Positions 42,987 to 52,741 of a stretch of 64,000 nucleotides of DNA are shown here, in pieces. The notes under the pieces were generated by a model. That model ran no database searches. It was not told the DNA's origin and saw only the letters and a list, made by a program, of their open reading frames with translations. The position numbers were made by a program, and so were the translations under genes. The stretch is from Fictibacillus terranigra (GTDB lineage: Bacteria; Bacillota; Bacilli; Bacillales; Fictibacillaceae), in NCBI RefSeq assembly GCF_030412265.1, contig NZ_JAUHLN010000001.1:1433438-1497437 (forward strand), in the 5' to 3' direction. How positions within the stretch are numbered: position 1 is the stretch's first letter; each line of letters begins with the position of its first letter.

Positions 42987-45626
42987 ATGAACTTTCATGT
43001 TATTTCCCACACTCACTGGGATCGAGAGTGGCACCAAACCTATCAACAATATCGTGTAAAGCTTGTAAGGTTTATGGATGAGTTAATTCAATTGCTGGAC
43101 AATAGTCCAAAGTATACATCGTTCATGTTGGACGGACAAACGATTGTATTAGAGGATTATTTAGAGATCAAGCCTAATCAACGTGAATCAATAGCAAAGC
43201 TGGTTAGAGAAGGCCGATTACTCATTGGACCGTGGTATATCCAACCGGATGAGTTTATTCCGAGCGGGGAATCTCTTATTCGTAACTTGTTAATTGGTCA
43301 GCAAATCGCTAATGAGTTCGGAATGGCCATGAAAATTGGCTATCTTCCAGATTCCTTCGGACAGGCTGCACAAATTCCTCAGGTATTAAATGGATTTGGT
43401 ATTCATCACGCACTGTTTTGGCGTGGTATTACAAACGAGGAAACAGAGAAAACAGAATTCTGGTGGGAAGGACCGGATGGGTCAAAGGTGTTTACAACCC
43501 ATTTGCCATTAGGCTATGGAAATGGAAGAATGCTTTCTGCTAACCTCGATCAAAATTTGAAAATCATTGATGATAATATGAATGATTTAAATAAAATGCT
43601 TACGTCCCCTAATCTGTTATTAATGTGTGGCTTTGACCAAAGAAGTGCAGTGAAAGAGCTTCCGGAAATCGTTGAAGAATTGAATCGTCATTTTTCTTCT
43701 CAAGGTTTAGATTATTCGATAAAAATCAGCCAGCTCATGGATTACTTTACAGCGGTAAAGAAAGAAACAGAAAACCTGGAAACCATTGCGGGAGAATTTA
43801 GAAAAGGTAAAAATATGCGCGTTCATGTAAGTATCGCATCAACCCGCTTGGACTTGAAAAAGGAAAACTTTGAAGTTCAAAACTTATATGAAAAGTACCT
43901 GGAACCTCTTAATTCAATGTCTCTTCTTCTAGGCAACAGTTACGACAATGCAATAATCAATAAGGGATGGAAATATACACTTCAAAACCATGCGCATGAT
44001 TCCATTTGCAATGTTTGCACAGATGCTACGCATAAGGAAATGGAATTAAGGTATCAATTTGCTAAGCAAATCGGGCAGACTCTTCAAAATGACACAACGG
44101 CAGATCTAATTGATAAAATCCAATTTGATTACAACAAAGGCAACCCCCTTGTTGTGTTTAACACATTGGGTCACAAAAGAAGCAATATTGCAGATGCTGT
44201 TCTTCAATTAAAATCAAAGCATTTTGCCATTACGGATTCTGCAGGAAATCACGTTCCTTATCAAATTGTTGAAACCAAGCAAGAAAACTTAAACGATAAA
44301 CAAATTGAGATTGGCGTAAAGAACGAAGATCACTTTGTATGGACGACCCATATCAAGTTTCTTGCAGAAATGAATGGCTTCGGTTATAAAACATTCTATC
44401 TCAAAGAGAATGAATCCACTGAGCATGATTCGTCTCTTGTTTATCAAGACGGTGTATTTTCAAATGATTATTTTCAAGCAGAAGTTCAACCAAATGGATC
44501 CCTTGCCGTTAAAGAACATTCAACAGGAAGGATATTTTCTAGCCTCAATGTATTCGAAGAGGGTGGGAATGCGGGAGATGAATATGATTTTTCTCCGCCT
44601 AGGGAAGATGAAATCATAACAACAAAGGACTCTGCTCCTGAGATATCAGTCGTTCATAATGGTCCTGTTTTTGCTACCGTAAGGATCGTTCATACTCTGC
44701 ATTTTCCTGTGGATTCGGATGTTAACGGGCGTTCAAAGGAATTCAGAGTGTCCACGATTGAAAGCTTTGTCACGGTAAACCGTCATGAGGACAGAATAGA
44801 TATAAGAACAGTTATAGATAACACGGTGAAAAATCATAGAATTCGTGCCCTTTTTGAAACAGGGCTTAAGGCAGGCACTCATATCGCTGATCAACAATTC
44901 GGAACCATTCGCCGTGATAATGTTCTGCCTCAAGTAGAATATTGGGAAGAAGAAAACTGGGAGGAAAAGTATTATCCAATCTATCCTCAACAAAAATTTG
45001 TCGATGTCTCAGATGAAAAAAATGGGCTTTCTATTTTTAATAAAGGACTGCCTCAATATGAGATACTGAGTGGACAAGAACCAACCATTGCACTTACATT
45101 GCTGTGTGGAACAGATTATATGGGTAACCAGGACCTAGTGGACCGCCCCGGAAGAAGATCAGGACTTCATGTTGAAACACCAGATAGCAGTCTGATAGGA
45201 AAGTATGAAATGGAGTATTCCATCGTCCCATATTCCGGCGGCAGTACCAGGGCGGAAATTGGAAGGAAGTCTAACGAATATGTAACTCCATTATTAGCGA
45301 TTCCGGTCTATCATCAGTCTGAAACAGCAATGGTTAAAGATCAGAATGAATTCTTTAAAATTGATAACCCGCATATGGCTATCAGTGCTGTAAAAAAATG
45401 CGAAAATGATGACAGTATCATTGTACGAATATATAATACAACCGATCAGGTACTTCCGTTGGTAAAGGCTTCTGTAAACCCGGAATTCTTCAATAAAATT
45501 GAACTGGTGGATTTAAATGAGATTCTTATTTCTGAAGCAGATGAACGAATTCAATTAAATCATAACGAGATCGGAATAAACGATGTTGCGAGTAATGAAA
45601 TTTTTACCTTGAAAATAAGTAAATAA
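42987..45626 (+). CDS. mngB: GH38 alpha-mannosidase, mannosylglycerate hydrolase type
   Basis: Expected to split 6-phospho-mannosylglycerate into mannose-6-phosphate and glycerate. 879 residues. Zinc site and catalysis: ISHTHWDREWHQTY at the N-terminus, the nucleophile Asp in IGYLPDSFGQAAQIP near 119, and NHAHDSICN near 336. The C-terminal half is the beta-rich GH38 part with DLVDRPGRRSG. No signal peptide, so it acts in the cytoplasm on a PTS product. It follows IIC by 73 bases with AATGGAGG before the ATG. A plain alpha-mannoside phosphate is the alternative substrate. Confidence 0.9.
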   Translation: MNFHVISHTHWDREWHQTYQQYRVKLVRFMDELIQLLDNSPKYTSFMLDGQTIVLEDYLEIKPNQRESIAKLVREGRLLIGPWYIQPDEFIPSGESLIRNLLIGQQIANEFGMAMKIGYLPDSFGQAAQIPQVLNGFGIHHALFWRGITNEETEKTEFWWEGPDGSKVFTTHLPLGYGNGRMLSANLDQNLKIIDDNMNDLNKMLTSPNLLLMCGFDQRSAVKELPEIVEELNRHFSSQGLDYSIKISQLMDYFTAVKKETENLETIAGEFRKGKNMRVHVSIASTRLDLKKENFEVQNLYEKYLEPLNSMSLLLGNSYDNAIINKGWKYTLQNHAHDSICNVCTDATHKEMELRYQFAKQIGQTLQNDTTADLIDKIQFDYNKGNPLVVFNTLGHKRSNIADAVLQLKSKHFAITDSAGNHVPYQIVETKQENLNDKQIEIGVKNEDHFVWTTHIKFLAEMNGFGYKTFYLKENESTEHDSSLVYQDGVFSNDYFQAEVQPNGSLAVKEHSTGRIFSSLNVFEEGGNAGDEYDFSPPREDEIITTKDSAPEISVVHNGPVFATVRIVHTLHFPVDSDVNGRSKEFRVSTIESFVTVNRHEDRIDIRTVIDNTVKNHRIRALFETGLKAGTHIADQQFGTIRRDNVLPQVEYWEEENWEEKYYPIYPQQKFVDVSDEKNGLSIFNKGLPQYEILSGQEPTIALTLLCGTDYMGNQDLVDRPGRRSGLHVETPDSSLIGKYEMEYSIVPYSGGSTRAEIGRKSNEYVTPLLAIPVYHQSETAMVKDQNEFFKIDNPHMAISAVKKCENDDSIIVRIYNTTDQVLPLVKASVNPEFFNKIELVDLNEILISEADERIQLNHNEIGINDVASNEIFTLKISK

Positions 45627-45645
45627 CGTCATCAAAAAGGGTGAT

Positions 45646-45692
45646 TCCTTGAAACAGAGAGTTGGAAGACTCTTTTCAAGGTCTTCCTTTTA
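45646..45692 (+). terminator. Hairpin between mngB and regulator
   Basis: CCTTGAAA pairs with TTTCAAGG, followed by TCTTCCTTTT. Imperfect tail; it may attenuate rather than end transcription. Confidence 0.5.
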
Positions 45693-45777
45693 ATGTATGG
45701 CATTTTTTTATCTAGCATGAAAAGCAAGTCAGATGAAATAATAGTAAGGATATCTGCTAAGAAAGGGGGGACACTTT

Positions 45778-47757
45778 TTGGATTTTTTAAACAATCGTCT
45801 AAAAGAAATAATTAAAGAATTACTAGCAAACGAAGAGCCTGTCACAAGCGGATACTTATCAAAGGTATTGGCGGTCACATCACGGACGATAAGAAATGAT
45901 ATATCTGCTTTAAATCATGAGTTGAAAAAAATCGGTGTGAAAATAGATGCTCAAAGAGGAATTGGCTACTTTATACAACCGACCCCCGACAAGAAAATCA
46001 GAGAATTAATTGAAGAATTGTTCCAGTTAAATCAACCATCGGAAGCACAAACCCTGCCTATTTTACCCGAAGAAAGAGTTCTGTACATTTTAAAAAACAT
46101 CATTATGGCTGATGATTTTATAACAATTGAGCAATTAGCCAGGGAATTATTTGTAAGTAAATCAACGGTAGACAACGATTTAAAACAAGTAGAAAAGCTA
46201 TTGAGTAAATTTGATGTCTCCATTTATAAAAAACCAAACTATGGAATAAAAATAGCAGGAAATGAGATGAACATTCGTTTTTGTTTATCAGATTGTTTGG
46301 CCAATATTAAAAATGAGCAAACAAAAACAGTGGAAAATAACAACCATTTTTTGGCCGAAGGAATAGATATTGATTTAATTGAAAACATCACAAAACAACA
46401 TATTCAGCAGCTGCCTTTTAATATAGCAGAAATGCCGTTGAATAACTTAATTATGCATATTGCGATTGGAATACAACGCATAAAAAAGGGGAAAAACGTT
46501 GAACTTGATAAATTGGAGCTTAATCATCTAGAAGAAGAGAAAGAATACGTTGTGGCATCCAATATCGTAAAGTCATTGGAAAGGGAATTCTCCATAAACA
46601 TTCCGGATGAGGAAATCGCGTATATTACCATTCACCTACTCGGAGCAAAGCGGTTTCGGGATGGAAATATATTACGAGATGATTTTATTGAATTAATCGG
46701 AAAAAGTAATTATCAACTAGTGATAGATATTCTAGAAGAGATAAACACAGTATATCGGATTGATTTAATGGACGATAAAGAACTTATTTATGGATTGGGA
46801 TTGCATTTACGATCAGCTATGAACCGAATGAGATATAAAATGAACCTTCGAAATCCGATGTTGAAAGAAATCAAAAAAAACTACCCTTTTGCTTTTGAAT
46901 TAGCCGTTGTTGCTTCTGACATCATTCTGAGAGAACACCAAATGAAAATAAATGAAGATGAGATTGGATACATTGCTGTTCATTTAGCTGCAGCAATCGA
47001 AAGTATAAAAAATAAGAAAAAGCGTAAGGTAAGGCGAGTAGCCATTGTTTGTGCTTCAGGTATGGGAACAGCCAAGCTTCTAGCTGCAAGCATTGAAGGT
47101 GAGTTTCCAGGATTAAATATTGTTGGAACGTATCCTTCTTATTCCTTAAAGGATATTGAAAATCAAGATGTTGATTTAATCTTAAGTACAGTTCCAGTAA
47201 AAGAAGAACGAACGATCCCGATTCTGCATATTAACGCATTATTAACAGAAAAAGACGTGGATATGGTCAATAACTATATTTCACGAAGGTTTTTAAATGA
47301 TGACCAAGAGAAATCGTTTGAAAAACTCCGGAATTTATTTAGTGAAGAATTATTTTTCCCGGAGATTGAAGAAGAAGAACCGGCAGCCATTATTAAATCA
47401 TTGGCTAGCGCATTAAATAGGAAGGGATATGTAGATGATTCCTACCTGGATTCTGTTCTTGAACGGGAAGATATATCACCCACTTCAATTGGCAATTTAG
47501 TAGCTATTCCACATCCGGTAAAACAAAATGCACTCGATTCATGCATTGCGATTGGGATTCTAAAAAAACCGGTGCAATGGGGAGGGAACCACGTCCAATT
47601 AGTGTTTCTCCTCGCTTTAAATGAAAAAGACAAGGAAGAATTCAGCACCCTTTTTGACCGGCTCTGGAAGGTAGTCCATAATAAGAATTTGGTTGAGGAA
47701 TTTTGCAAAACCTCTAGCTTTACTGTAGTGATGACTAAATTAGGAAAAATTAAATAA
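45778..47757 (+). CDS. PRD-containing transcriptional activator (BglG/MtlR/ManR type)
   Basis: 659 residues: HTH_11 at 1-65 (TSGYLSKVLAVTSRTIRNDI), a second HTH near 110-150 (IEQLARELFVSKSTVDND), PRD1 about 205-305 (ITIHLLGAKR), PRD2 about 315-415 (LGLHLRSAM; IAVHLAAAIE), an EIIB-like domain about 420-505 (VAIVCASGMGTAKLL, Cys), and a IIA-like domain about 525-659 (LVAIPHPVK, His). Phosphorylation of these by the PTS would set activity. TTG start after AAAGGGGGG. Likely activator of the PTS-mngB operon. Confidence 0.9.
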   Translation: MDFLNNRLKEIIKELLANEEPVTSGYLSKVLAVTSRTIRNDISALNHELKKIGVKIDAQRGIGYFIQPTPDKKIRELIEELFQLNQPSEAQTLPILPEERVLYILKNIIMADDFITIEQLARELFVSKSTVDNDLKQVEKLLSKFDVSIYKKPNYGIKIAGNEMNIRFCLSDCLANIKNEQTKTVENNNHFLAEGIDIDLIENITKQHIQQLPFNIAEMPLNNLIMHIAIGIQRIKKGKNVELDKLELNHLEEEKEYVVASNIVKSLEREFSINIPDEEIAYITIHLLGAKRFRDGNILRDDFIELIGKSNYQLVIDILEEINTVYRIDLMDDKELIYGLGLHLRSAMNRMRYKMNLRNPMLKEIKKNYPFAFELAVVASDIILREHQMKINEDEIGYIAVHLAAAIESIKNKKKRKVRRVAIVCASGMGTAKLLAASIEGEFPGLNIVGTYPSYSLKDIENQDVDLILSTVPVKEERTIPILHINALLTEKDVDMVNNYISRRFLNDDQEKSFEKLRNLFSEELFFPEIEEEEPAAIIKSLASALNRKGYVDDSYLDSVLEREDISPTSIGNLVAIPHPVKQNALDSCIAIGILKKPVQWGGNHVQLVFLLALNEKDKEEFSTLFDRLWKVVHNKNLVEEFCKTSSFTVVMTKLGKIK

Positions 47758-48504
47758 TGATAGTTAAGTTTAATTTTATGGCCGCAAGCAAGAAGAGGGG
47801 GCTGGGTGTTAAAAAAAATCGGCGAAATTGTTATTTGCCGTTCTGATGTTTAGTCGATTGTCTGCCAGAAAGTAAATCCTACAAAGGGGTTGAGATATAC
47901 GGGATTACCAGCAGTAAGATAATACTCTCCTAATCAAGAAAAAACAAGGTGAATAAAAGCCATCTCTTCGTAAAGTTTACCCCATGTGAAGGACATTTTA
48001 AAAAAGGCTAGGATCACTTCATAAAAAATTAGGCACCTTCTTGAACGTTTTCGTACTAAGAAAGTGCCTATTTTCATTTACCTTTTTGTTGTTGCACCTT
48101 GTATTTCCATACCAAATAGACCCGCAGTTGATGCCGTATCATACCCTTGTCCATGTTTAAATTCCCTATTTTTTGCTTCAATTTTTAACGTGAACGTGCT
48201 AGTTCTTTAAACTCTTCACTGTTTTGGAATGCTTCCTGTTCCTTATGTACCCTATGTGTCTACACTATAGGGTACACATAATATAGGGGATAGGCTTTTT
48301 ATTTGGCTTTTCGCTTATAAATACTCTTTATGAAACTAAGTAACAAGGTGTTTAACAAGATGCATTTTATCATGCATCTTATTTGTTATGTCTACGTAAT
48401 GAAAATGAAAGGTATAGTTTCAATTGGTTCTGAATCTTTGTGGCGTATAATTATTTTTCCTGACCATATATATTCTATATATGATTTGGACAAGGAATGA
48501 TTTC
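47758..48504. other. Gene-poor stretch with three inverted repeats
   Basis: About 745 bases without a supported gene. It holds a terminator-like stem (AGGCAC.TCTT / AAGA.GTGCCT, 48029-48066) with a T-rich tail. It also holds a long near-perfect palindrome at 48243-48280 (TTATGTACCCTATGTGT and its complement with one bulge) and a stem AAGATGCAT / ATGCATCTT (48357-48382). The palindrome is listed separately. Confidence 0.5.
48243..48280. repeat. Long imperfect palindrome
   Basis: TTATGTACCCTATGTGT, two central bases, then ACAC-T-ATAGGGTACA-c-ATAA. Nearly every base is paired. It has no T run, so it is not a terminator. It may be a protein-binding site or a relic of a mobile element. Confidence 0.55.
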
Positions 48505-49086
48505 ATGATTCGAAAAATTAAAATAACAGTTTTATCAAGCTTACTGATGGGAATTGGCATAAACGGGTTTATTATTCCGATTCACTTAATTAATGGAGGA
48601 TTATGGGGCGTTAGTTTAATTCTTAATTATTTACTTGGGTTTAAGGTTGCCATTACCTTTATTTGCTTAAATGCTCCGATTTTTATAGTTGCCCGTCTAT
48701 ATGATAAAACCTATTTTTTTAACGGGTTGTTAGGGGTTTTAATCTCTAGTGTAATAATTTATTTGTTAACGCCAATTCAGTTTATGGTACACATGTCAAC
48801 TTTATGTAGTGTTCTCCTTGGTGGTACCGCTATTGGCATTGGTTTAGGATTTATGTTGAGGGAACATATCAGTCCTGGGGGAATTGACTTACTAGCATTG
48901 ATTATTTCGAAATTATTTTCTATAAATGTTGGAATGGCTTTGTTATTATTAGATGCCATTATTATTTTTATTGGAATCTTAACCCTTAGAGATGAAAGAC
49001 TAATATATTCTTTGACAATCGTTATAATAGCTGGATTAACTGCAACAATTATAACCTCAATTAAAAGTATTAAGGTATACGTGTAG
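48505..49086 (+). CDS. YitT-family membrane protein, short form
   Basis: 193 residues with five to six helices. INGGLWGVSLILNYL near 27 and EHISPGGIDLLALIISKLF near 115 are the duplicated N/SPGG-type motifs of the YitT/DUF161 family. The C-terminal DUF2179 domain of full-length members is missing; the protein stops right after the last helix at IKVYV. ATG 48505 follows AAGGAATGA. An IS21-type element begins 19 bases after the stop. Role unknown. Confidence 0.8.
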   Translation: MIRKIKITVLSSLLMGIGINGFIIPIHLINGGLWGVSLILNYLLGFKVAITFICLNAPIFIVARLYDKTYFFNGLLGVLISSVIIYLLTPIQFMVHMSTLCSVLLGGTAIGIGLGFMLREHISPGGIDLLALIISKLFSINVGMALLLLDAIIIFIGILTLRDERLIYSLTIVIIAGLTATIITSIKSIKVYV

Positions 49087-49098
49087 AATGAAATATCA

Positions 49099-49104
49099 GC
49101 CTCC
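49099..49104 (+). repeat. Target site duplication, left copy
   Basis: GCCTCC directly left of the IS end; the same six bases follow the right end at 51745-51750. Confidence 0.8.
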
Positions 49105-49171
49105 TGATTACAGCCATTGAAATGTACCACGTCTGACATCTTATTTACCAAAGAGTGACAAAGAATTTACC
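49105..49171 (+). repeat. IS21 left terminal inverted repeat
   Basis: 67 bases matching the reverse complement of 51678-51744 at most positions, including TTATTTACCA, GAGTGAC and the final TTTACC. Confidence 0.88.
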
Positions 49172-49268
49172 AGTTGAGGACATGATACCGACCAAACAAA
49201 TATAATGCCTCTATATAATTGATGTGCACATCCTCAGGTGTGACATCGATACATAGGAGGTATTTTTT

Positions 49269-50827
49269 ATGCTTCAATATTCCAGGATTTTGAGGTTGAA
49301 GGAGGAAGGATTCAGCTTAAGAAGCATCGCGTCAAGCACAGGCAATTCGAGACAAAAAGTGACGGAGGTGATTGAGCGAGCAGAGAGAAAAGGGCTGAAA
49401 GAACCATTAGACGAAGATGTGACCGACAAATGGCTCGAGGAATTTTTGTTCCCTGAAAAATCTTTGAAGGCTTCAGGAAGGCAGCCCATCGACTTTGACC
49501 ACATCCACAAAGAACTGGCCAAACCGAATGTCACGTTGTCGCTCCTCCATCATGAATATGAGACGGAGTGCCGTGTAAACAAGAAAATTCCTTACTCCTA
49601 TCGGAGTTTTGTGCGCCATTACAGTAGTTATGCGAACAAACACAAGGCAACGCTTCGCATATCCGCCGCAAACCAGGAGAAGTCATGGAAGTTGACTGGG
49701 CCGGTTCCACCGCCTTCATCATTGACCGGGACACAGGTGAAAAAGCGAAAGCCTATATTTTCGTGGCGACCTTGCCGTGCAGCCAGTTGTCTTATGCGGA
49801 AGCCAGTTTGTCCATGAACTTGTCCGCTTGGATCACGGCCCATAACCATGCGTACTCGTACTTCGGGGGAAGCACACAGATTGTCATTCCAGACAATCTG
49901 AAAGCCGGCGTCACCAAACATACGTTGCGCGAGCTTGTCCTCAATCCGACATACAGGGAGATGGCGGACCATTACGGAACAGTGGTCATGCCCGCGCGAG
50001 TAGGGGCTCCGAAAGACAAGCCAAGTGTCGAAGGGTCTGTTGGTGTCATCTCCACTTGGATTATCGCCGCACTAAGGAATACTCACTGCTTCAGCATCGA
50101 AGAGTTGAACCGGGAGGTTCGCGGAAAATTAGAAGAGTTCAATCACAGATCCTTTACACGAAAGCAGGGTTGTCGATTCTCCGCCTTTGAAGAAGAAGAG
50201 AAGTTTGCCCTTTCTCCTCTTCCCGAAATACCGTACAAAATGTCTGAGTGGAGGACAGCTAAAGTCCGACCAGATTATCATGTCTCTGTCGAGAGCATGT
50301 TTTATTCCGTCCCTTATGAATACATCAATCGGCAAGTTGAGGTACGTCTCTCAGAAAATCTCGTCGAGATCTATTTCAACCATATGCGAATCGCTTCTCA
50401 CAAAAGATTATATGGGAAGTTTGGACAGTTGGCCACGACCCATGACCACATGCCTGACAACCATAAACTCTATGTCGACCAGACACCAGAGAACGCTAAG
50501 GAATGGGCGGGCAGCATCGGTGGGAACACTTTAAAAGTCATTCACTACCTTTTGGACTCTTCGCAGACAGAAAAGTTGGCCCTTCAATCGATTTTTTCAC
50601 TGAAGAAGACAGAACGGCGATACTCTAAGTATGAAATTGAGCGTGCCTGTAAGATGATCATCTCGATGACCGCCAGACCTACGGTCAAAGGTATCCAAAC
50701 CTTATTGGCGAACAACAAAAAAAATGATGCCGAGCTAGAGCTGAAAAGAAAGGCAGAAAGCACCAACAACCATTATGGCTTCATGCGCGGAGCAGCCTAT
50801 TACGGAGGGGCGGATACCAATGAATGA
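49269..50827 (+). pseudogene. istA: IS21 transposase IstA, split by a -1 frameshift
   Basis: IstA cuts and joins the element ends. The first frame (49269 to about 49672) carries the HTH (GFSLRSIASSTGNSRQKVTE). The second frame (about 49670 to 50827) continues IRRKPGEVMEVDWAG and carries the DDE core: Asp in EVDWAG, Asp in IVIPDNLKAGV and Glu in DKPSVEGSVG, then the C-terminal beta domain. The frames join cleanly by a -1 shift at CGCATATCCGCC; no slippery A run is there. Joined length about 520 residues, normal for IstA. Either an inactivating mutation or a sequencing error. RBS AGGAGG. Confidence 0.88.
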
Positions 50828-51569
50828 GCAAACGATGACCAAGTTGAATGAAATGAAATTAAATGGGATGGCCGAGGCCTATGCGGAACAGGCGTCCAAT
50901 AGAGATTTTCAAAAAATGGACTTTGATGAGCGCTTTTCGTTACTCGTCGATTTGGAACATTCCCGTCGAAAAAACAATAAGCTGCATCGGCTGATCAACG
51001 CCGCCTCTTTCATAAATTCTAATGCCTGTATCGAAGATATTGAATACCACGCAGATCGCCGCCTGAACAAAGAGCAGATACTGAAGCTGGCCAGTGGCGC
51101 TTACATCTTGGATGGCCATAATCTGATTTTGAAGGGTCCGACAGGATCGGGAAAAACTTACCTTGCGACCGCATTTGGCGTATCAGCTTGTCGGCAATCC
51201 TTCAGAGTGCGGTATATCCGATTACCCGAACTGCTTGATGAACTCACGTTAGCGAAGCTGGCAGCTGACGGAAGTTATCGACGACTCATCAAAAAATACA
51301 CAAAAGTGGACCTACTCATTCTCGACGAATGGCTTTTAACTGATCTGACGACTGATGAAGCAGCAATTCTGCTTGAGATTTCCGAGTCCCGACATAAAAC
51401 AGTCTCCACCATCTACTGCTCACAAATCGATCCTAGCGGGTGGCACTTGAGATTAGGGAACGAAACCATCGCAGAAGCGATACTCGACCGGATCATCCAT
51501 GACTCCTATCAGATATTGATTGATGGGGAGGTCTCTATGCGCGAGCGCCACGGATTAGCTCAGAGATAA
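50820..51569 (+). CDS. istB: IS21 helper ATPase IstB
   Basis: DnaA/DnaC-like AAA+ ATPase that selects the target and stimulates IstA. 249 residues: Walker A LKGPTGSGKTYLA near 106, Walker B LLILDEWLL near 166, and sensor TIYCSQ. ATG 50820 stands after GGAGGGG and overlaps the end of istA by 8 bases, the normal coupling. It appears intact and could act in trans with a complete IstA. Confidence 0.94.
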   Translation: MNEQTMTKLNEMKLNGMAEAYAEQASNRDFQKMDFDERFSLLVDLEHSRRKNNKLHRLINAASFINSNACIEDIEYHADRRLNKEQILKLASGAYILDGHNLILKGPTGSGKTYLATAFGVSACRQSFRVRYIRLPELLDELTLAKLAADGSYRRLIKKYTKVDLLILDEWLLTDLTTDEAAILLEISESRHKTVSTIYCSQIDPSGWHLRLGNETIAEAILDRIIHDSYQILIDGEVSMRERHGLAQR

Positions 51570-51590
51570 ACGGTGCCTGAGGCACCTTGA

Positions 51591-51643
51591 GGAAAGCAAA
51601 ACGGAAGCCCTGCAGACCCAATGACTTTGGCCTGTAGGGCTTC
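51591..51643 (+). terminator. Hairpin after istB
   Basis: GGAAGCCCTGCAG(A) at 51611 pairs with CTGTAGGGCTTCC around about 18 bases. A strong stem inside the right end of the IS, with no long T run. Confidence 0.5.
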
Positions 51644-51677
51644 CCTGTGTGAGATGGTCAGTAAATTGGCACAAAAC

Positions 51678-51744
51678 GGTAAAGCATACGTCACTCAGTG
51701 GTAAATAAGATGGCAGATGCGGTAAGTTTTAATGGCTGTAATCA
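51678..51744 (-). repeat. IS21 right terminal inverted repeat
   Basis: Reverse complement begins TGATTACAGCCATTAAAACT and ends TTTACC, aligning base for base in length with 49105-49171. GCCTCC follows at 51745-51750 as the target duplication. Confidence 0.88.
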
Positions 51745-51893
51745 GCCTCCAAGGTGGTGCCGAGATGGCCTCTAACTTATGCTCTTAATTACTGGTTTGG
51801 TGGAAAAGTGGCTGGTGTACATCAAGATTGGAGTTATAGTTGTTTAATTTGTTACATATATATTCAAAAGTAAAAGAATAAGGAGGGGGTTCT

Positions 51894-52223
51894 GTGCACG
51901 AGCATGATATTGAACAAATAGAATGGAATGACAGAGTTCTTCATCGACATCAATATGCCACGGAAACGACGATAAATAACGGACATTCGCACAACGTTCA
52001 GGGAACAACAACGCCAGTAAATAACACCGTTGCTCATGTTCATTACTATGAGGGAAAAACCACTTTTGCAGATGGGCATGTTCATGGTTTTTCAGGAGAC
52101 ACAGGACCTGCTGTCCATCTGAGCGATGGGACACATTATCATGAGTTTTCTGGAACAACCACCTTTAATAATGGACACGTACATTATTACTCGGGAAGGA
52201 CAGGAAGGAACATTAGCCCTTAG
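51894..52223 (+). CDS. ymaF: YmaF-family His-rich repeat protein
   Basis: 109 residues, 17 of them His. It consists of ~25-residue repeats of the form (G)H-x-H-x(Y/F)-x-G-x-T-x-x-x-x-GH: HSHNVQGTTTP, HVHYYEGKTTFADGHVHGF, HYHEFSGTTTFNNGHVHYY. The regular His pairs suggest metal binding. GTG start after AGGAGGGGG. No signal peptide. YmaF of B. subtilis has no known role. The terminator at 52206-52243 ends it. Confidence 0.85.
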   Translation: MHEHDIEQIEWNDRVLHRHQYATETTINNGHSHNVQGTTTPVNNTVAHVHYYEGKTTFADGHVHGFSGDTGPAVHLSDGTHYHEFSGTTTFNNGHVHYYSGRTGRNISP

Positions 52224-52243
52224 ATTTTAAAAATCTAAGGGTT
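52212..52243 (+). terminator. Terminator after ymaF
   Basis: CCTTAGATTTTTA-type arms (CCCTTAGATTTT / AAAATCTAAGGG) run into TTTTTTT. Confidence 0.9.
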
Positions 52244-52384
52244 TTTTTATTGCTGAAGAACTCCCTTAAAGTGCAAGGTTACTGAATTTTTCATTGCTGT
52301 AGATTAATTCTGATTCATGTTGCAAAAAGCATATGAACTAAACCGATCTAAAGACCTAGAATTTTTCAAGATAAAAATTTTTTG

Positions 52385-52741
52385 CTAACTTGGACCCTTG
52401 ATACCTTCCGCAGCTGCAGACAATGGAAGCACTACAAACCGTTCTTCTTTTATTGCTTTGACACCACTAAGTGCATGGTGATTTAATAAAAAGTTCTTTT
52501 TTTGTTCAAGAGTTGTTTCTCCGTAATCGATAAAAACAATAATGTCAGGATTGCGATTTAAAACTTCCTCCCAAGAAACGCTAGACCAGCCTTTTTCAAT
52601 ATCACCAAAAACATTAGGTTCGCCAGCTAATGTTATCATTTCATTTAATATGGTTATTTCGGCATTGCTTTGTTTAACTTTAAAACATTTAGCCTCATAG
52701 ATTGCGTATATCGGACTTACTCTTAGCTCTTCAACTACCAT
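52385..52741 (-). pseudogene. Siderophore/cobalamin ABC binding-protein remnant
   Basis: The 118 codons include ILNEMITLAGEPNVFGDIEK, GWSSVSWEEVLNRNPDIIVF and ALSGVKAIKEERFVVLP. This is the second lobe of a TroA/BtuF-type binding protein. The signal peptide, the first lobe and the last residues are missing. A minus-strand frame just upstream (52745-52878, ADRIQSVLSEKKWMDIESRV) may be part of the same decayed gene in another frame. No transporter permease or ATPase is near. Confidence 0.65.

Larger units (their letters stand above)
49105..51744 (+). mobile_element. IS21-family insertion sequence, 2640 bp
   Basis: The ends are 67-bp imperfect inverted repeats: TGATTACAGCCATTGAAATG at 49105 and TGATTACAGCCATTAAAACT read inward from 51744. 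Both contain CATCTTATTTACCA, GAGTGAC and TTTACC at equal offsets. They begin TG and end CA, as in IS21. A 6-bp target duplication (GCCTCC) flanks it. Inside are istA, frameshifted, and istB. The intact target duplication shows that it moved here as a unit. Confidence 0.92.

Noticed and set aside
49269-50827. Programmed -1 frameshift in istA
   Set aside because: IS21 istA is normally one frame, and no slippery heptamer or stem follows the CGCATATCC junction; mutation or read error is simpler.
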